Assembly: GCA_034770075.1 (NCBI GenBank)
Contig: CM068379.1
Span: forward strand, 23,559,506-23,623,505
Length of the DNA: 64,000 nt
Source of the DNA: Aralia elata
Lineage: Eukaryota > Streptophyta > Magnoliopsida > Apiales > Araliaceae
Direction of reading: 5' to 3'
The notes under the pieces were generated by a model. It had not been told where the DNA came from. It saw only the letters and a program-made list of their open reading frames with translations, and ran no database searches. Below are positions 46,717 to 58,370 of the stretch, in pieces. How positions within the stretch are numbered: the stretch's first letter is position 1; the number at the start of each line of letters is the position of its first letter. A program made the position numbers and the translations under genes.

Positions 46717-47517
46717 TTCACCCTTCTTCTAAAAATTTCGTCCTCGAAATTACATCATACTCATCTCTACTCATTCTATTTTCCAAACTAGGTTTTCAAA
46801 TCAACCATTACATTCTCACTTTAATAACTACTAAACTCTTTCCTTCTTTAAAGATTTCTCTTTATTCGTCACATTTTGTAGTCATTCTTCTCTAAGAAGT
46901 TCACATCTTCTAAACTTTTGACTTCCAAAATAGTGAAATATTTTTCAGGAGTCTTCAACAATTGTTCAATAATTGTGAAGCAGCATGAACAAACAGGAAA
47001 TAAAATATTCCTTAAAAACTTCTCAAATCATCAAATAGAAAATAAAATTTCTTTAAAAACTTTTCACATCCTGCTGAGTGGTCATAATTAAGACCATGAA
47101 CTGCTACGAGGTTTAACATTTATTCCACTGAAAAATCTCAGTGATATTTTAACAATCATAAAGACTGTAAAACATCCCATCAAATTGGTACGTTAGGAGA
47201 TCAACCTATTGTACCCGGTGTCGTGTACAACACTTACTACACTTTATGCGCGCGCAGTCGGATTCTTCCCGACATAAAAAAATTACCCATTATTAGGGTT
47301 GTTCATCTCAATTTAAAAACATTCTAGAAAACATTTCATTAAATTATCATAACATTTGTCTTGCCGAAACAAATGGCATCGACTCATTTCATAAAATAAT
47401 TCTTGAATGTCAAGAACTTGTAATTTTAAAAGTGTTGTTATGTTTACAGAACTTGTACTGGAACATGGATTCCTGAGTCTCACCATAGTAACTCTATGTG
47501 CAACAGGAATTTTTTAA

Positions 47518-47881
47518 CAGTTCATGTAAACTAAAAATCATTTTAAAGACGTAATAATGCTGCACTGTTGCAATCAGTGTGTTAGGATTCCGTCATTTTA
47601 TCATCTCCACACCACGGCTTTAATGGTAAGTGATTATTAAATACATTTTGAAGTTTTCAAAACAAGCTTTGTCCAGCCAACACAACTAGCATGGACATAC
47701 TTCATAAAACGGTTCATATAACTAAAATTCATTTATAGGACGACATAATGCTGCACTGTTGTAACAGTGTATTAGGATGCCGTCATTTATCATCTCAACA
47801 CCACGCTTTGTAATGGTGCGTTGACGATTTTAAAATATATTTTGATGTTAACACAATTTTTGTCTAGCTGAGCCAAGTAGC
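47518..47881. repeat. Two diverged units of about 185 bases inside A
   Basis: Both units have GGTTCATRTAA-like starts, ATAATGCTGCACTGTTG, CCGTCATTT and ATCTC-ACACCACG in the same order. Confidence 0.75.
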
Positions 47882-48424
47882 GTAGACATACAAATGACAA
47901 GATTTTTCAAAGGCGTATAAGTGTGAATATAAGCACGATTTAGGACCTAACATAGCTAGAAGATTGGGAATACCTAGAATCCTCAATCATCTTCAATTTA
48001 TCATCTTAACTTTACTTAAAATCTCTATTCACTTCTGATTCTACAAATGTTCGCCCATCACTTAGAACTCTTAAATCACACTTTAATTTATAACCCTCTT
48101 TTACGGTCTGTAATGATATACCACAAACACTGTTCATCGAACTTACCACACATTATGAGTTTAGGAACTTGCCACAATAATACGAGTTTAGGAACTTGTC
48201 CTAGCAATACGTAGTCCAAGAACTAATCAGGGACTGTCCATACGCTTAGGGGTTCAAAAACATACCATATGATTATGAGTCACAAACTTACCATAAACGT
48301 GAGTTTTAAGAACTCGCACCTAATCTTACATCAACATCATCTACCTATTCGTTATACACATGAGAAAAGAATCACCTTCTCAACATACATATAGCGAATA
48401 GCGCGACACCAGGTTCCAATGATT

Positions 48425-48664
48425 ATCAATATAGGAAGCTAAGTGGTTGTCGAACCAAATACAATCCCCTGCCCATACAAGGAATTGGTCAACTCGGCCA
48501 CTAATCAATATAGGAAGCTAAGCGGTTGTTAGACCAAGGAAAAATCTCTTGCCCATACAAGAAATTGTTCAACTCAACCACTATATCGATATAGGAAGCT
48601 AAGTGGTTCTCAAACCAAGCACAAATTTTCCGCCCATACAAGGAATCGTACAACTCAGCCACTA
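48425..48664. repeat. Three 80-base tandem repeats inside A
   Basis: Units at 48425, 48504 and 48585 (79, 81 and 80 bases) share ATATAGGAAGCTAAG, GCCCATACAAG and CAACTC-GCCACTA. Confidence 0.9.
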
Positions 48665-49219
48665 ACATGAGTCCTCAATTTAAAACCCACATAATCCTAA
48701 TCTTACCTTGCTCCTTGCTCAACACAAACTTTTAATTCGTATCTCATCATTTATAACTTCTTCTGAGTTTTATCTTCATACTATCCTCTAGTACCTTTTT
48801 CGTACAACAATTCTGCTATAAAGTTTTCAATCATTCGATTGATCATCTATCATTCCATGTCTTAATTAGATCACGTTGTGATCTTTCTTATAATCGTATT
48901 ATATTACGATTCTTTTCTATCTCATGATCATTTTGTTTTGCGATCTTCTTATCTTTCACTTTAATATGATTTTATTTAAGCTTTTTATCTTTACTATTGG
49001 AGTCAGGTAACTCCAAATTCTTATCTTTATAACTTTTCAAGATTCTTCTTTGAATCTCAATTATCTTTTTCTTTAATTAATAATGAATTTTCAAAATTAA
49101 TCTTTTAGCACTTAAACTCTATTTGAGTTTATTCCTTATCATCCTTATCATCATTTCTACGGTTATAGCCTAAGGTACTTCTACCTAAGGTTTATAACCT
49201 ATCAGCTCTGATACCAACC

Positions 49220-52200
49220 TGTAACGACCGTCACCTTGAACCCGGGTTCGGTTCGTCACGATACTACATAAACAATACAATTCTTATAACATAAATGTAA
49301 TCTCTATAATATTACAATACATCTTAATCTACTCCCAGGTTTTCTAACCTTTAATCGTACACATCATTCTAAATCAGAGTATACAATACATCAGCTTGTA
49401 AATAATACTACGATATTAAAATAATATAATATCGCAACATAGACTTCACTTTCTTGTTTAAATGCCTTTCCTGTAGTCATCTTCTTCTGACCATCCAGGT
49501 CCTTTTTCGCTAGCTGCAAAAATCTGTTTGTGGCGTGGGTGAGCAACAATGTTGCCCGCAAGTTTAACAGTTACACATAACACATAAATCATGTATCATG
49601 CATGTTTCACAATATTTCCATGTATGACAATTATACATGTAAGCATATTAACACGTAAATCACATATAATCGTGTTTTTCATTGTAAAGTATAAAGTTCA
49701 AATTGAAAGGTTCATAGCACATTATGTTATAATATAACATCGCAATAACATATAATAACATTTTACACATAAGAGCAAGTTCTGAAAAACTTGCCTCAGT
49801 CCGTAGATCATCGCGTATATTATTCGCATCGAATATTTCGTTTTCTTCCTTCGATTGACAACCTAATTTAATAAAATAATATTCACCAATTAAGCACGTT
49901 AAATATTATGCTTAAATATTATTAATATAACCATAATACTCCTTATTTGTATATTAATATTATAATTATATAATATTAATACAGTTAAAATAATCATCAC
50001 TAACATATTAAAATTATAATTAGATAATATTAATATACTTAAAATAATCCTCTCTTATATATTATTATTATAATTAAATAATTTTAATATACTTAAAATA
50101 ATCCTCACTTATATATTAATATTATAATTAAATAATATTAATATACTTAAAATAATCATCACTTATATATTAATATTATAATTAAATAATATTAATATAC
50201 TTAAAATATTCTTCAATTATATATTACTCCAAGCACTTAATACCATTACTTGGACACTTTTAAGTCTCAATGTTTAGATATACAATTTTTCTTAGGCATT
50301 TTATCGAGCATGTTGTATGCATTCATTAACAATTTACATGTTATGAACTACATATAAGCACATAACATCAATATTTATCTATCCTTATACACCGGATTCA
50401 CTATGATCCCCAACATGTCAATGTATGCCATCACATGACAACATATATCATTTTCCAAAATTTTACTTAAAATAAAATTATAAAATCCAGTTTCACAATT
50501 TCTTTAACAAAACGTCGTTTTCGTTTTTAACGTAACTCCTTCGTTACATGACTCTTATTGTTCCTTCTTATATCAAATTAAACCTTACTCAGTGTACTAC
50601 AACCTCATCTAGGTCTTAAAGTCAGACCCTTAACCATTTAAAACAGATTCTGAAATTTCATCAACTAGTCTAGAAAATTTCATTTTCTGGACAGCTTTAA
50701 TAAATAATTTATTTGGAACATGATCCGTTCCATAAAATGGCTCAATCTCGCGTGTCCAGCTAGAAATCTTCAATATCTAAAACTTTACAGTTTTAAGTTT
50801 CTTCAAATTCCAAACACACGAGGCTGCACATCTCAAGCAATGACTAAATTAAAACTGTTTCGCGTGAAAACTGGCTGACAGACCCTAGCTCGCTTAAACA
50901 GTCATAACTTCTTCGTTTTTTACAATTTTTGGGTGATTCTTCGCTTTACAGTTTTAATTTTTGGGTGAAGCTAACTTCCGTATCTACAACTTTGTCCTAC
51001 TGAAATTTTTCCAATTCCCAACACATCAATACAGGAATCGTACGTAAGGGGGGCTGACCAAAATTCGCTGGACAGTTTTGCATGACAAACTAGATTGGTC
51101 ATAACTCTTTGCTCCGAAGTCGGAATTAGTCCGTTCCGGAGTCTATGGAAAGCTTATTCAGTGTATAATAACATACCAAAAGTCCATAATTTTTAGAGTA
51201 ATCTAGCTAGCCCCAAAATTTTCATTTTTGGACAGCAGCTCACTAGATCATTTAATTTGAGGAAAATAATCTTCGCTTCTCTCCTTTCGATTTTCATATT
51301 TTGAGTTTTACACAACCAAATTAAATGATTTCAAGTTCTATGAATTCCTAACTCATAATATTACAACATATTAAATCTATACAATTTTTCTTGAATACTC
51401 ACTATGCGGATCTAAGGATCAAAGGGGAAAATGACGGTTTTAGAGTTTTAAGAAATTATTTCTCAAATCTAAATTTAATAACCCATCAAACCTCTAGATC
51501 CAACTATGAATCATTATAAATCATGTAGATCTATCATTATCTAGTTCAATCACAATAACCCAACACTAGATCTAAGTTAAATCACAATAAAGTGGGTAAA
51601 GTTTTGAGTTATACATTGCGTTCTTCATTTTTTCTTTCTTTCCTTCCATGGATCTTCTTCTATGGTTTCTTCCTAAGCTTTCTTCTTCCTCCTTTTTCTC
51701 CATTATTGGTAGCCTTCTCCCTTTTCTTCTCTCTCTATTTTTCTAGCTATTTAGCTTAAGGAAAAGAAATGAAAATGAATGAAATGAAATTGCCAAGCCT
51801 TGGTTAATCAACCAAGCTTCTCTCTCCTCTTGCAATTATGCTTGTAATAACATTACATACATAATGTATATCTATTCTTTTCTCCCACCACTTAACCAAA
51901 GCTAGGTAACCAAAGGTGGTTAAATAAACTAGGGGACAAGGCATTAATTAAAGTAGATGGGACAAGACATTTATTAAAGTAGATGGGACAAGACATTTGG
52001 GGCTACTTTGTAAGAGGTGAGGGGCTAGCTATAGCCCTCTCTTGGCCCAAGATGGGCGATTTCCCCATGTTCTATTTCCCCACACTTTTGTTTTTATTAT
52101 TCATTTAATTTATATATAAGTATACTTGCAATAATATTACATACACATGCGTATCTATCTAATCCCTCTACCATTTAACTTAGTTGTAGTTAACTTTCTA

Positions 52201-54227
52201 ACATTTATCTCAAGGTCAGAATTCAATCAACCTTAGTTAGTTATCAACTTATTCTCCTTCTCCCAACAATTAACTAAGGTATGGTTAATTCTCTACAAAC
52301 ATGTAATCCCATGGTTACTTACTAATTCCATGTTGGTCAATTATTCCCTTATAAGAATTAACCTAGAGTGAATTCACTAACTCCACCTTAGTTAAGTCTC
52401 ATCTATCATGTATACATACAATTATATATTTATACACATTTTGCTAGCAACTAACCAATGCATGGTTAAATCTTAAACTTAGTTACCACCTAGGGATACT
52501 CAATTAAACCATCTATGGTTAATTCTCATCATCACATGCATTCATCTAGCATTTAACCAATGTTTGTTCAATGCCCTCTCTTGTTACCAACTAGGATTAT
52601 TCAATTAACCTTACATTGGTTAATTCTCTACAACCTTTCATTTCTCCAACACAAGCTACCAACCTAACCCATCATAGCTCTCTTACACTACTTACACACA
52701 TCACCAACTTGTCACTTTCATTCCCTTTTTGCTCCTACCAATGTAACTTTGGATAAAACAAAAGCAAAAGTCTACCCACTTGTTTTAATTTTTTTTTCCT
52801 TTTCTTTTAATAAGAATACATGCACAATTATATATATGTATAAATATACTAATGCATATATATATAAATACACCAATACATACTCTTCTCTCTCTTTGTT
52901 ATCTAAACCTTTCATTTATGGAAAGTTTTCAAACTTTCCATTTATGGAAAGTTTCTACCCTTCCATTTCTTTGGGCTTCTTTAACTCAAGGTTGGTTAAA
53001 ATATGGTCAACCTAGTTTACTCATCCTTTGGCTAATTTGTTGGGTTACTCATAAAACCCTAACACATTAAATCCTTACTCATAGCTTGGCTTATAATAAA
53101 TCCCTCTAGGACTATCAATTATCATACATTTGGGCTTATATTTAAATTACCCACTTCACATCTAGGCAATCCCATATTGGGCTACCATAATTAATCCTCT
53201 TATTCAAATTCCCTACATTAATCACACTAGTTAATTACCTAATGATGATCACCCGTCTCGTTTGCCAATCAAGGCCAACATTCAAGCTATGTTAATTCAT
53301 AACATAGTTTTATCTTGTTTCTCATTAATTAACCTAATTAATTACTCATCTAGGCTTGGATCATTACCATCCTACCCTTCATCCTACACTTTCTATTTAT
53401 GGAAGGTCTCTAACCTCTTCTTATTGGTGGACATCTATACACCATAACTTTCCTTTTATAGAGAATTCTCAAACTTTCCATTTATGGAAAGCTTCTCCTC
53501 TCGTATTTTTGAATAGTAAATACGCTCTAATACTCCATATAAACGGTATTCGGGAATGTGAAAATTCGAAAAGCGAAGAAGCGTTTCTCGCGTGAATAGT
53601 GTTTCCGCGTTATTTTCTAAGAAAATATTTTTCCTCTACGATTCATTAATGCTTATATCGTATCGCATAACACATTGATTAGATCACAGAAATCTATCTT
53701 CATTGAACAATTAAAATCATAATACACAAATATATCATTGCTTCTTTAAACTTTCTATTTATGAAAAGTTTCTAGGGTAGCTTCTCTAACCCCATCTAGC
53801 TTATACATGTTTGTATACGCATATATCTCTGTATACCACCTTATCAATTCTAGGGTTTCAATACCTTACATATCGTTTCACACATTTAATTTCTAACACA
53901 GAGATTAGGTTAAAGTGTTTAATCATCTCTACACAATCATCTTCTTCAAAACTAGGTTTTAAACTCAACCCTTATAAGGATTCCATCATCAGAACCACTA
54001 CTACCGAAACGCTCAAGTTCGGTTAACTTCTAAACTCTTGCGACATTTATTTCATCACATAATCTTATTGAATACGTCCTCAATTCATATAAGTTCTTTC
54101 AAAACCAAAGAAAATATTGAGTCATTTCTCTACACATTTCTCTGTTAAAAATCTAGGTTTTGACTTTAACCTTTATTCAATATTTGAGACCTTATTTACA
54201 AGTCTCATAACTATCCAGGATATTACA
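49220..54227 (-). mobile_element. Right LTR of A, 5.0 kb, uninterrupted
   Basis: It starts TGTAACGACCGTC, ends CCAGGATATTACA and is followed by the TSD GGAAA. It shows the sites of B and C in their empty state: CCATCCAGGTCC near 49492 and AGTAGATGGGACAAG near 51952 and 51977. These confirm both insertions into the left copy. Confidence 0.93.
49514..49794 (-). other. GC-AG intron-like segment in right LTR of A
   Basis: Same edges and same 281-base length as in the left LTR. Confidence 0.45.
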
Positions 54228-54386
54228 GGAAAAGTAGCCGAACAACCATTGAATTTGAAAAGACGCACGTCTTTCGGTATCAGACTCCTACTTGATCTCG
54301 TTTTTCTTTTTCTTTATATCTTCCGTTCTCTCCTTCCATAAACCAGATCAAAACCCTTGGTTCTCTCTTCACAAACCCTTAAAACT
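54228..54386 (+). promoter_or_regulatory. Promoter-like sequence ahead of the D extra ORF
   Basis: T-rich DNA with CTTTATATCTTCC near 54312 and a CT-rich, AAACCC-containing 5'UTR-like stretch precedes the ATG at 54387. It is shorter than the counterpart in E, with no sign of a leader intron. Confidence 0.4.
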
Positions 54387-55187
54387 ATGAAAACCAGGGC
54401 TAGCAAGCGATCGTCTGGTAAATTAACTGATGAAGGATCCTATTTGAAGAATGTTTCTGGATTGAAGATGAAATCCAAGCGAAAGCAAAAGAAATCTTTT
54501 GTGCATGCATCGTCTGATGCCACCATATTATCCGACGACTCGGATTCAAGTTTTTCTTTCTTAAAGGGTTCAGAAGTAGAACCATCTCAACAAAGGAAGT
54601 TGAAACAACCAGTGCATGAAGACCATACCACTTCACAGCCTGAATCCCCTTTAAATCTGGTAAATCTGTTTTCATCCTCCCTTGAGATGCCAGAAAATTT
54701 CTTCAGAGGTTATAGCTTTGAAACTCATTTTAAAAATTCTATTGCTACAAAGCAATTTGTCTATGAAAAATCTCTGGATTTATTTTATTTCAAAAACTCT
54801 GTTTTGGAAAAACTTTTCAACTTTTGTGAAATATCATCTATGTTGTTTCCTCCTACTATTGCTTATCCTAGATTAGTTCAACAGTTTTACACTAATCTTG
54901 AGTGCAATGGAGATTGTTATACAACATATGTTCAGGGTAAATCTTTATTTTTCACTAGTGTTGATTTTGGGAGCATTCTTGGTATATCTTCTGCTGGACC
55001 TTGTCCTTTTACTCTTAAAGGTGCTGCTAATATTCCTTATCCACGGGTTCCTCCTTCAACTTTCATTCCCAGATCACCTCGTTTTGCAAAAGATCTCACT
55101 CTAGCAGAACGTCTTCATCGTCTTCGTCACCGTTCTTACTTCACTACACGTGCTGAACAAAAAGTTAATCTTGAGGACCTTGACTAA
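54387..55187 (+). CDS. Extra ORF of D, PF20167-like plant transposon protein
   Basis: An open frame of 266 codons lies between D pol and the 3' LTR. The first 40 residues are very basic (KRSSGKL, KMKSKRKQKKS), as in a nuclear signal. Residues about 145-205 (FNFCEISSMLFPP, LVQQFYTNLE, TYVQGKSLFFTSVDFGSILGIS) follow the same plan as the E extra ORF: an aromatic start, an FY motif, a beta pair, then a helix. It ends sooner than the E protein and lacks its C-terminal coiled coil, closing with RLRHRSYFTTRAEQ. No signal peptide or membrane helix is seen. Although D pol is dead, this frame is intact. Relation to the E protein is by pattern, not by clear identity. Function unknown. Confidence 0.7.
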   Translation: MKTRASKRSSGKLTDEGSYLKNVSGLKMKSKRKQKKSFVHASSDATILSDDSDSSFSFLKGSEVEPSQQRKLKQPVHEDHTTSQPESPLNLVNLFSSSLEMPENFFRGYSFETHFKNSIATKQFVYEKSLDLFYFKNSVLEKLFNFCEISSMLFPPTIAYPRLVQQFYTNLECNGDCYTTYVQGKSLFFTSVDFGSILGISSAGPCPFTLKGAANIPYPRVPPSTFIPRSPRFAKDLTLAERLHRLRHRSYFTTRAEQKVNLEDLD

Positions 55188-55486
55188 TTCTGCTCCTTCT
55201 TTTTGCCTGATGACAAAGGGGGAGACATTTAGTTAAAATTTTAATTTTATGGTTTCAAGACTGTGATTTCTGTTGGTTTTTGATAGGCATGTTGTTTTGG
55301 ATGCCTGCATGTTAAGACTGATGGTTAAATTGGCTTATGGTATTTAGTTTTAAACATACTGCTATTTGAACATGATATGATACTAACACATGCAGGTCAT
55401 ATAATTTTTGTTTCCTGAAATTAGCTATGCATGAATTTAGGGGGAGCTTCAATTATTTATGTTGTCATCATCAAAAAGGGAGAGAA
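55188..55486 (+). mobile_element. 3' internal tail of D with polypurine tracts
   Basis: Three tracts are seen: GACAAAGGGGGAGAC near 55212, TTTAGGGGGAGCTTC near 55436, and AAAAAGGGAGAGAA just before the LTR. The last has one A in place of G compared with the copy at 7154-7167. Confidence 0.8.
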
Positions 55487-56592
55487 TGTTGACTTTGTCA
55501 TATTCTAAACCTAATGTTTTGATGATGACTTATTCATTGGTACTAAATTCTTTATTGTGAATTTTAGGAAATTGTTTCAAGAATTATTTGATGGGATTCA
55601 AGAAGATGGAAGATTATATGAGTCTTAAAATTTTTTATTGTAAGGTCATTGCAAATATTTGATTTTTCAATTCAAGGCTCTAGGACATTTACATGCATAT
55701 GTTATAATTAAATAGGTGATTTAGTTTGTGCATCACGTTGATTTATTTTGTGCATCACGTTGATTCCCTTATTTTTAATCATGCATGATTATCTTGATAT
55801 TTGAGATATATCAGATGGGCATTGTTATTAATTGCAAGAGGGTAACGTGTGGCAGCAGAATCCTTGAAAATCTAATATATGTACATCTTGTTGTAGCTTT
55901 GGAAAATGAGATAACCTTACATGATATTCTTTAAAGCGTAATCATTATCTTTGACGAAGACTCGGTATGGGTATATACTTATTAAGCCGGATATTGTGAT
56001 TAGTTGGAAAGTTTTTTATTCCGGATATCTTGCTAACAAACTATAACTTGATAAGGTTTGTTTGTTTGTAACGTTAATAAGATAACCCGACAATGAAAGG
56101 ATAACCATGAGCTGCAACGAATATATTTTTAAGGTTATAAATTGCATGAAGTCATCCCAGTTTCAAGATACAATTCCTACAGTGCACCGATTACTTACTA
56201 GAAAAGATATTTTTGGCGCAATTAAAAATTTGCTGCTGTGATAATATAATTCCAATTACAATTTCAGCATACATCCGTGAGCTTTAAAATCGGTAATATC
56301 TTTCTATTGTTAATTGATCATTGCATACATTAGTTGAGCCTTGCTTTGTTAAATTACTTATTTGCTTTGATCATTAGACCTCTATATTTGTAATTCTTTG
56401 TTTATTGTGTATTTAGACTAAGGAATTGTCTAAAGGTATTTAATCCAAGTGTGGATTGAGAATTATTTACAAACAGGTTTTAGAAAGCATGGGTGCTTAA
56501 GGAGTGCATAGGTGTACAGGGAGCAAAAGTGCTCAAGGGAATTTAAGAATTCAATTAACCTGCTTTGTAAAAGGTGTCACTTTGTAATTGAA

Positions 56593-56645
<53 letters not shown>

Positions 56646-57097
56646 GAGTCTCCAGTACTAGTTGGTATTGGACGTGGAGTAGGCTATTATTATAGAGGGT
56701 AATAGCTGAACCACGTAAAAAATCCTGGTGTTCATTTATTGCTTGCATTATTTTGTCACTATTTCATAAGAAAAGTATTTCTTTAAATTGATAACTAAAA
56801 TTGGATATTTTATAAAAGATATTAATTCTTTATAGCTAGTCAAGCAAATTAATCTATAAAAAACTGCATTGTGTGATTTTTATCCAGTAAGCTGAGTAGA
56901 TTAAATCAGTAAGTTGAATACATTAATCCAGTAAGCTGAGTAGATTAATTCAGTAAGTTGAATACATCAATCCAGTAAGCTGAATTCGATAATCCGGTAA
57001 GCTGAATTAGTCTGTTTAACATAAAATACAAAAGTTGGTCATAGTTTGTTCTCACACTTATTCAACCCCCCTTCTAAGTGTGCCTATTTATATTTCA
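55487..57097 (+). mobile_element. 3' LTR of D
   Basis: It starts TGTTGACTTTG and ends TATTTATATTTCA, 1611 bases. It has a long TA run at 56597-56640 and is followed by CTACT. Confidence 0.93.
56597..56640. repeat. TA microsatellite in D 3' LTR
   Basis: About 22 TA units; the 5' LTR has a shorter, interrupted run at 8299-8350. Confidence 0.95.
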
Positions 57098-57656
57098 CTA
57101 CTGACGGGCCAGGCGTTTAAAAGGGTTAGTTGAATGATTGATCCTTTGGCCAAATAGTTCATGGTCTATTGGACCACTCAGCAGTAAATAATCAATATTC
57201 ATCATTTTTTTTGAACTTTGATTATATTGTCAGCTATTTCTTCAATGCTCTTAAATTGTTGAATTATGCGTTTATTGTTCTCATTCATTCATGATATATC
57301 CTCTTTATTCATTTTAAACTTGCTAAGCAAAGTAGTTGCTCACCCTTGCTATATCATGAACCTATTGTAGTTAAGCCGGGGAGTTCCAAAGCGGACAAAG
57401 GGAAAGGAAAACTTAAGGAATAGTTATATGTACTATCCCGTTATATAATCGTGGAATCATGTTGTATTATTATTGTATTCTGCGATGTATTCTATTTAAG
57501 GTTATAGACCTTGGGACCGTAGTAAACCTTTTGTAATGAACAACATATGTTTATTTATTCCGTATTAGTTGATTTATGTTCTTTAGGGGTGTATGGATGT
57601 ATTTTATCGTGAGCACCAAATTCGAGGTATTGGTACCTGAATTTGGGGGTGTCACA
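57098..57656 (+). repeat. Old gypsy-type LTR F, right part
   Basis: Colinear with the last part of G: AACTTGCTAAGCAAAGTAGTTGC, TTGCTATATCATGA, an acceptor-like ATTGTAG at 57370, a Lys-rich tail ending TAG at 57421-57423, then TATCGTGAGCACC and the end TTTGGGGGTGTCACA at 57656. Confidence 0.7.
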
Positions 57657-58370
57657 AAAGTACTACATAAATTTTTACGTGGACAAAATTATCCTTGACT
57701 TACTATCATAATTACTTACCTCAATAGTCAACTAGTCACGTCACTAATTTTTTCTCTACTCAATACCCAATTAAATATATTAAACTATACGAATATCAAC
57801 TCATCACACTACTCGAGGACAAGGGTAGATTGGAAAAAAATTATGTATTCTCTCCTAATTTTTTTTCACCACCTTAATTTGTGTAAAAATTGTACTTTCA
57901 TTATCCTTTTGAAGAGGGAGGGTGTATAAATTAGTATAAATAGTCATATCTCACAAATAATTTTTACAAATAAACATAGTTCATAAAAGAAATATGATAT
58001 TTTCATAATATCTTACTAACATGAATATGAATCTTATTTACTATCAATATGAAAAAGTTCTTTTAAAATTATCAAATTCACTCGTAAAATTATCATTTTT
58101 TACTAACAACCATCTATTTTATTCACTCGTAAAATTATCAATTTTTATTAACAACCATCTATTTTATTGCTGACTTACCAAACTACTAAACTAAAGCTAT
58201 AAAATCATCTCTAAATCATATAAAGTCCAAAAAATACTATTGATTCAAATGATTTAATTCCTAAGAAACATAGTTATACTTCTCTAAATTATATTGAACT
58301 TGCACAAATCATGTTCAAGGCACGACCTCAATTTTATATATTTATTATTTTAATATATATATATATATAT
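57657..58370. other. AT-rich non-coding DNA right of the nest
   Basis: No gene is seen. It is possibly old repeat debris: a pair of near-identical segments with CACTCGTAAAATTATCA and ACAACCATCTATTTTATT is at 58079-58165. The stretch ends in a TA run. Confidence 0.6.

Larger units (their letters stand above)
46717..49219 (-). mobile_element. Internal region of A, no gag or pol
   Basis: The 2.5 kb between the LTRs has no frame that resembles gag or pol. On the minus strand it runs from the PBS (49204-49219) to the purine tract (46717-46730). It carries three 80-base tandem repeats (48425-48664), two diverged units of about 185 bases (47518-47881) and reiterated GAGTTTAGGAACTTG-type words near 48160-48200. 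This content is typical of a LARD. Confidence 0.8.
28360..54227 (-). mobile_element. Non-autonomous gypsy-type element A with 5-kb LTRs
   Basis: The two LTRs (28360-46716 less the B and C insertions; 49220-54227) flank 2.5 kb of internal DNA. The TSD is GGAAA on both sides. On the minus strand the LTR starts TGTAATATCCTGG and ends GGTCGTTACA, is followed by a PBS (TTGGTATCAGAGCT, 49204-49219), and the purine tract AGAAGAAGGGTGAA (46717-46730) precedes the other LTR. Next to that tract is TTTCGAGGACGAAA, a sequence I associate with the 3' end of the Tekay/Del group of gypsy elements. No gag or pol is seen inside. This fits a large retrotransposon derivative (LARD) moved by a partner element. 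Confidence 0.9.
7168..57097 (+). mobile_element. Sirevirus-like Ty1/copia element D, split by E and A
   Basis: LTRs at 7168-8808 and 55487-57097 enclose a PBS, gag (8875-9566 and 23985-25010), pol (25035-28162), an extra ORF (54387-55187) and polypurine tracts. E sits in gag with TSD CTTAA and A sits behind pol with TSD GGAAA. Removing both gives a layout like E. The right flank after the 3' LTR is CTACT; no matching left flank exists because the left side carries the tail of another D unit. The protein order protease-integrase-RT-RNase H is copia order, and the long gag plus post-pol ORF is typical of Sireviruses. It cannot be autonomous given its lesions. Confidence 0.9.

Noticed and set aside
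45238..46791. Series of 60-110-codon plus-strand frames, repeated at 52749-54341
   Set aside because: They lie in the LTRs of A, which is on the minus strand. They repeat only as LTR copies and show low-complexity AT-rich composition.
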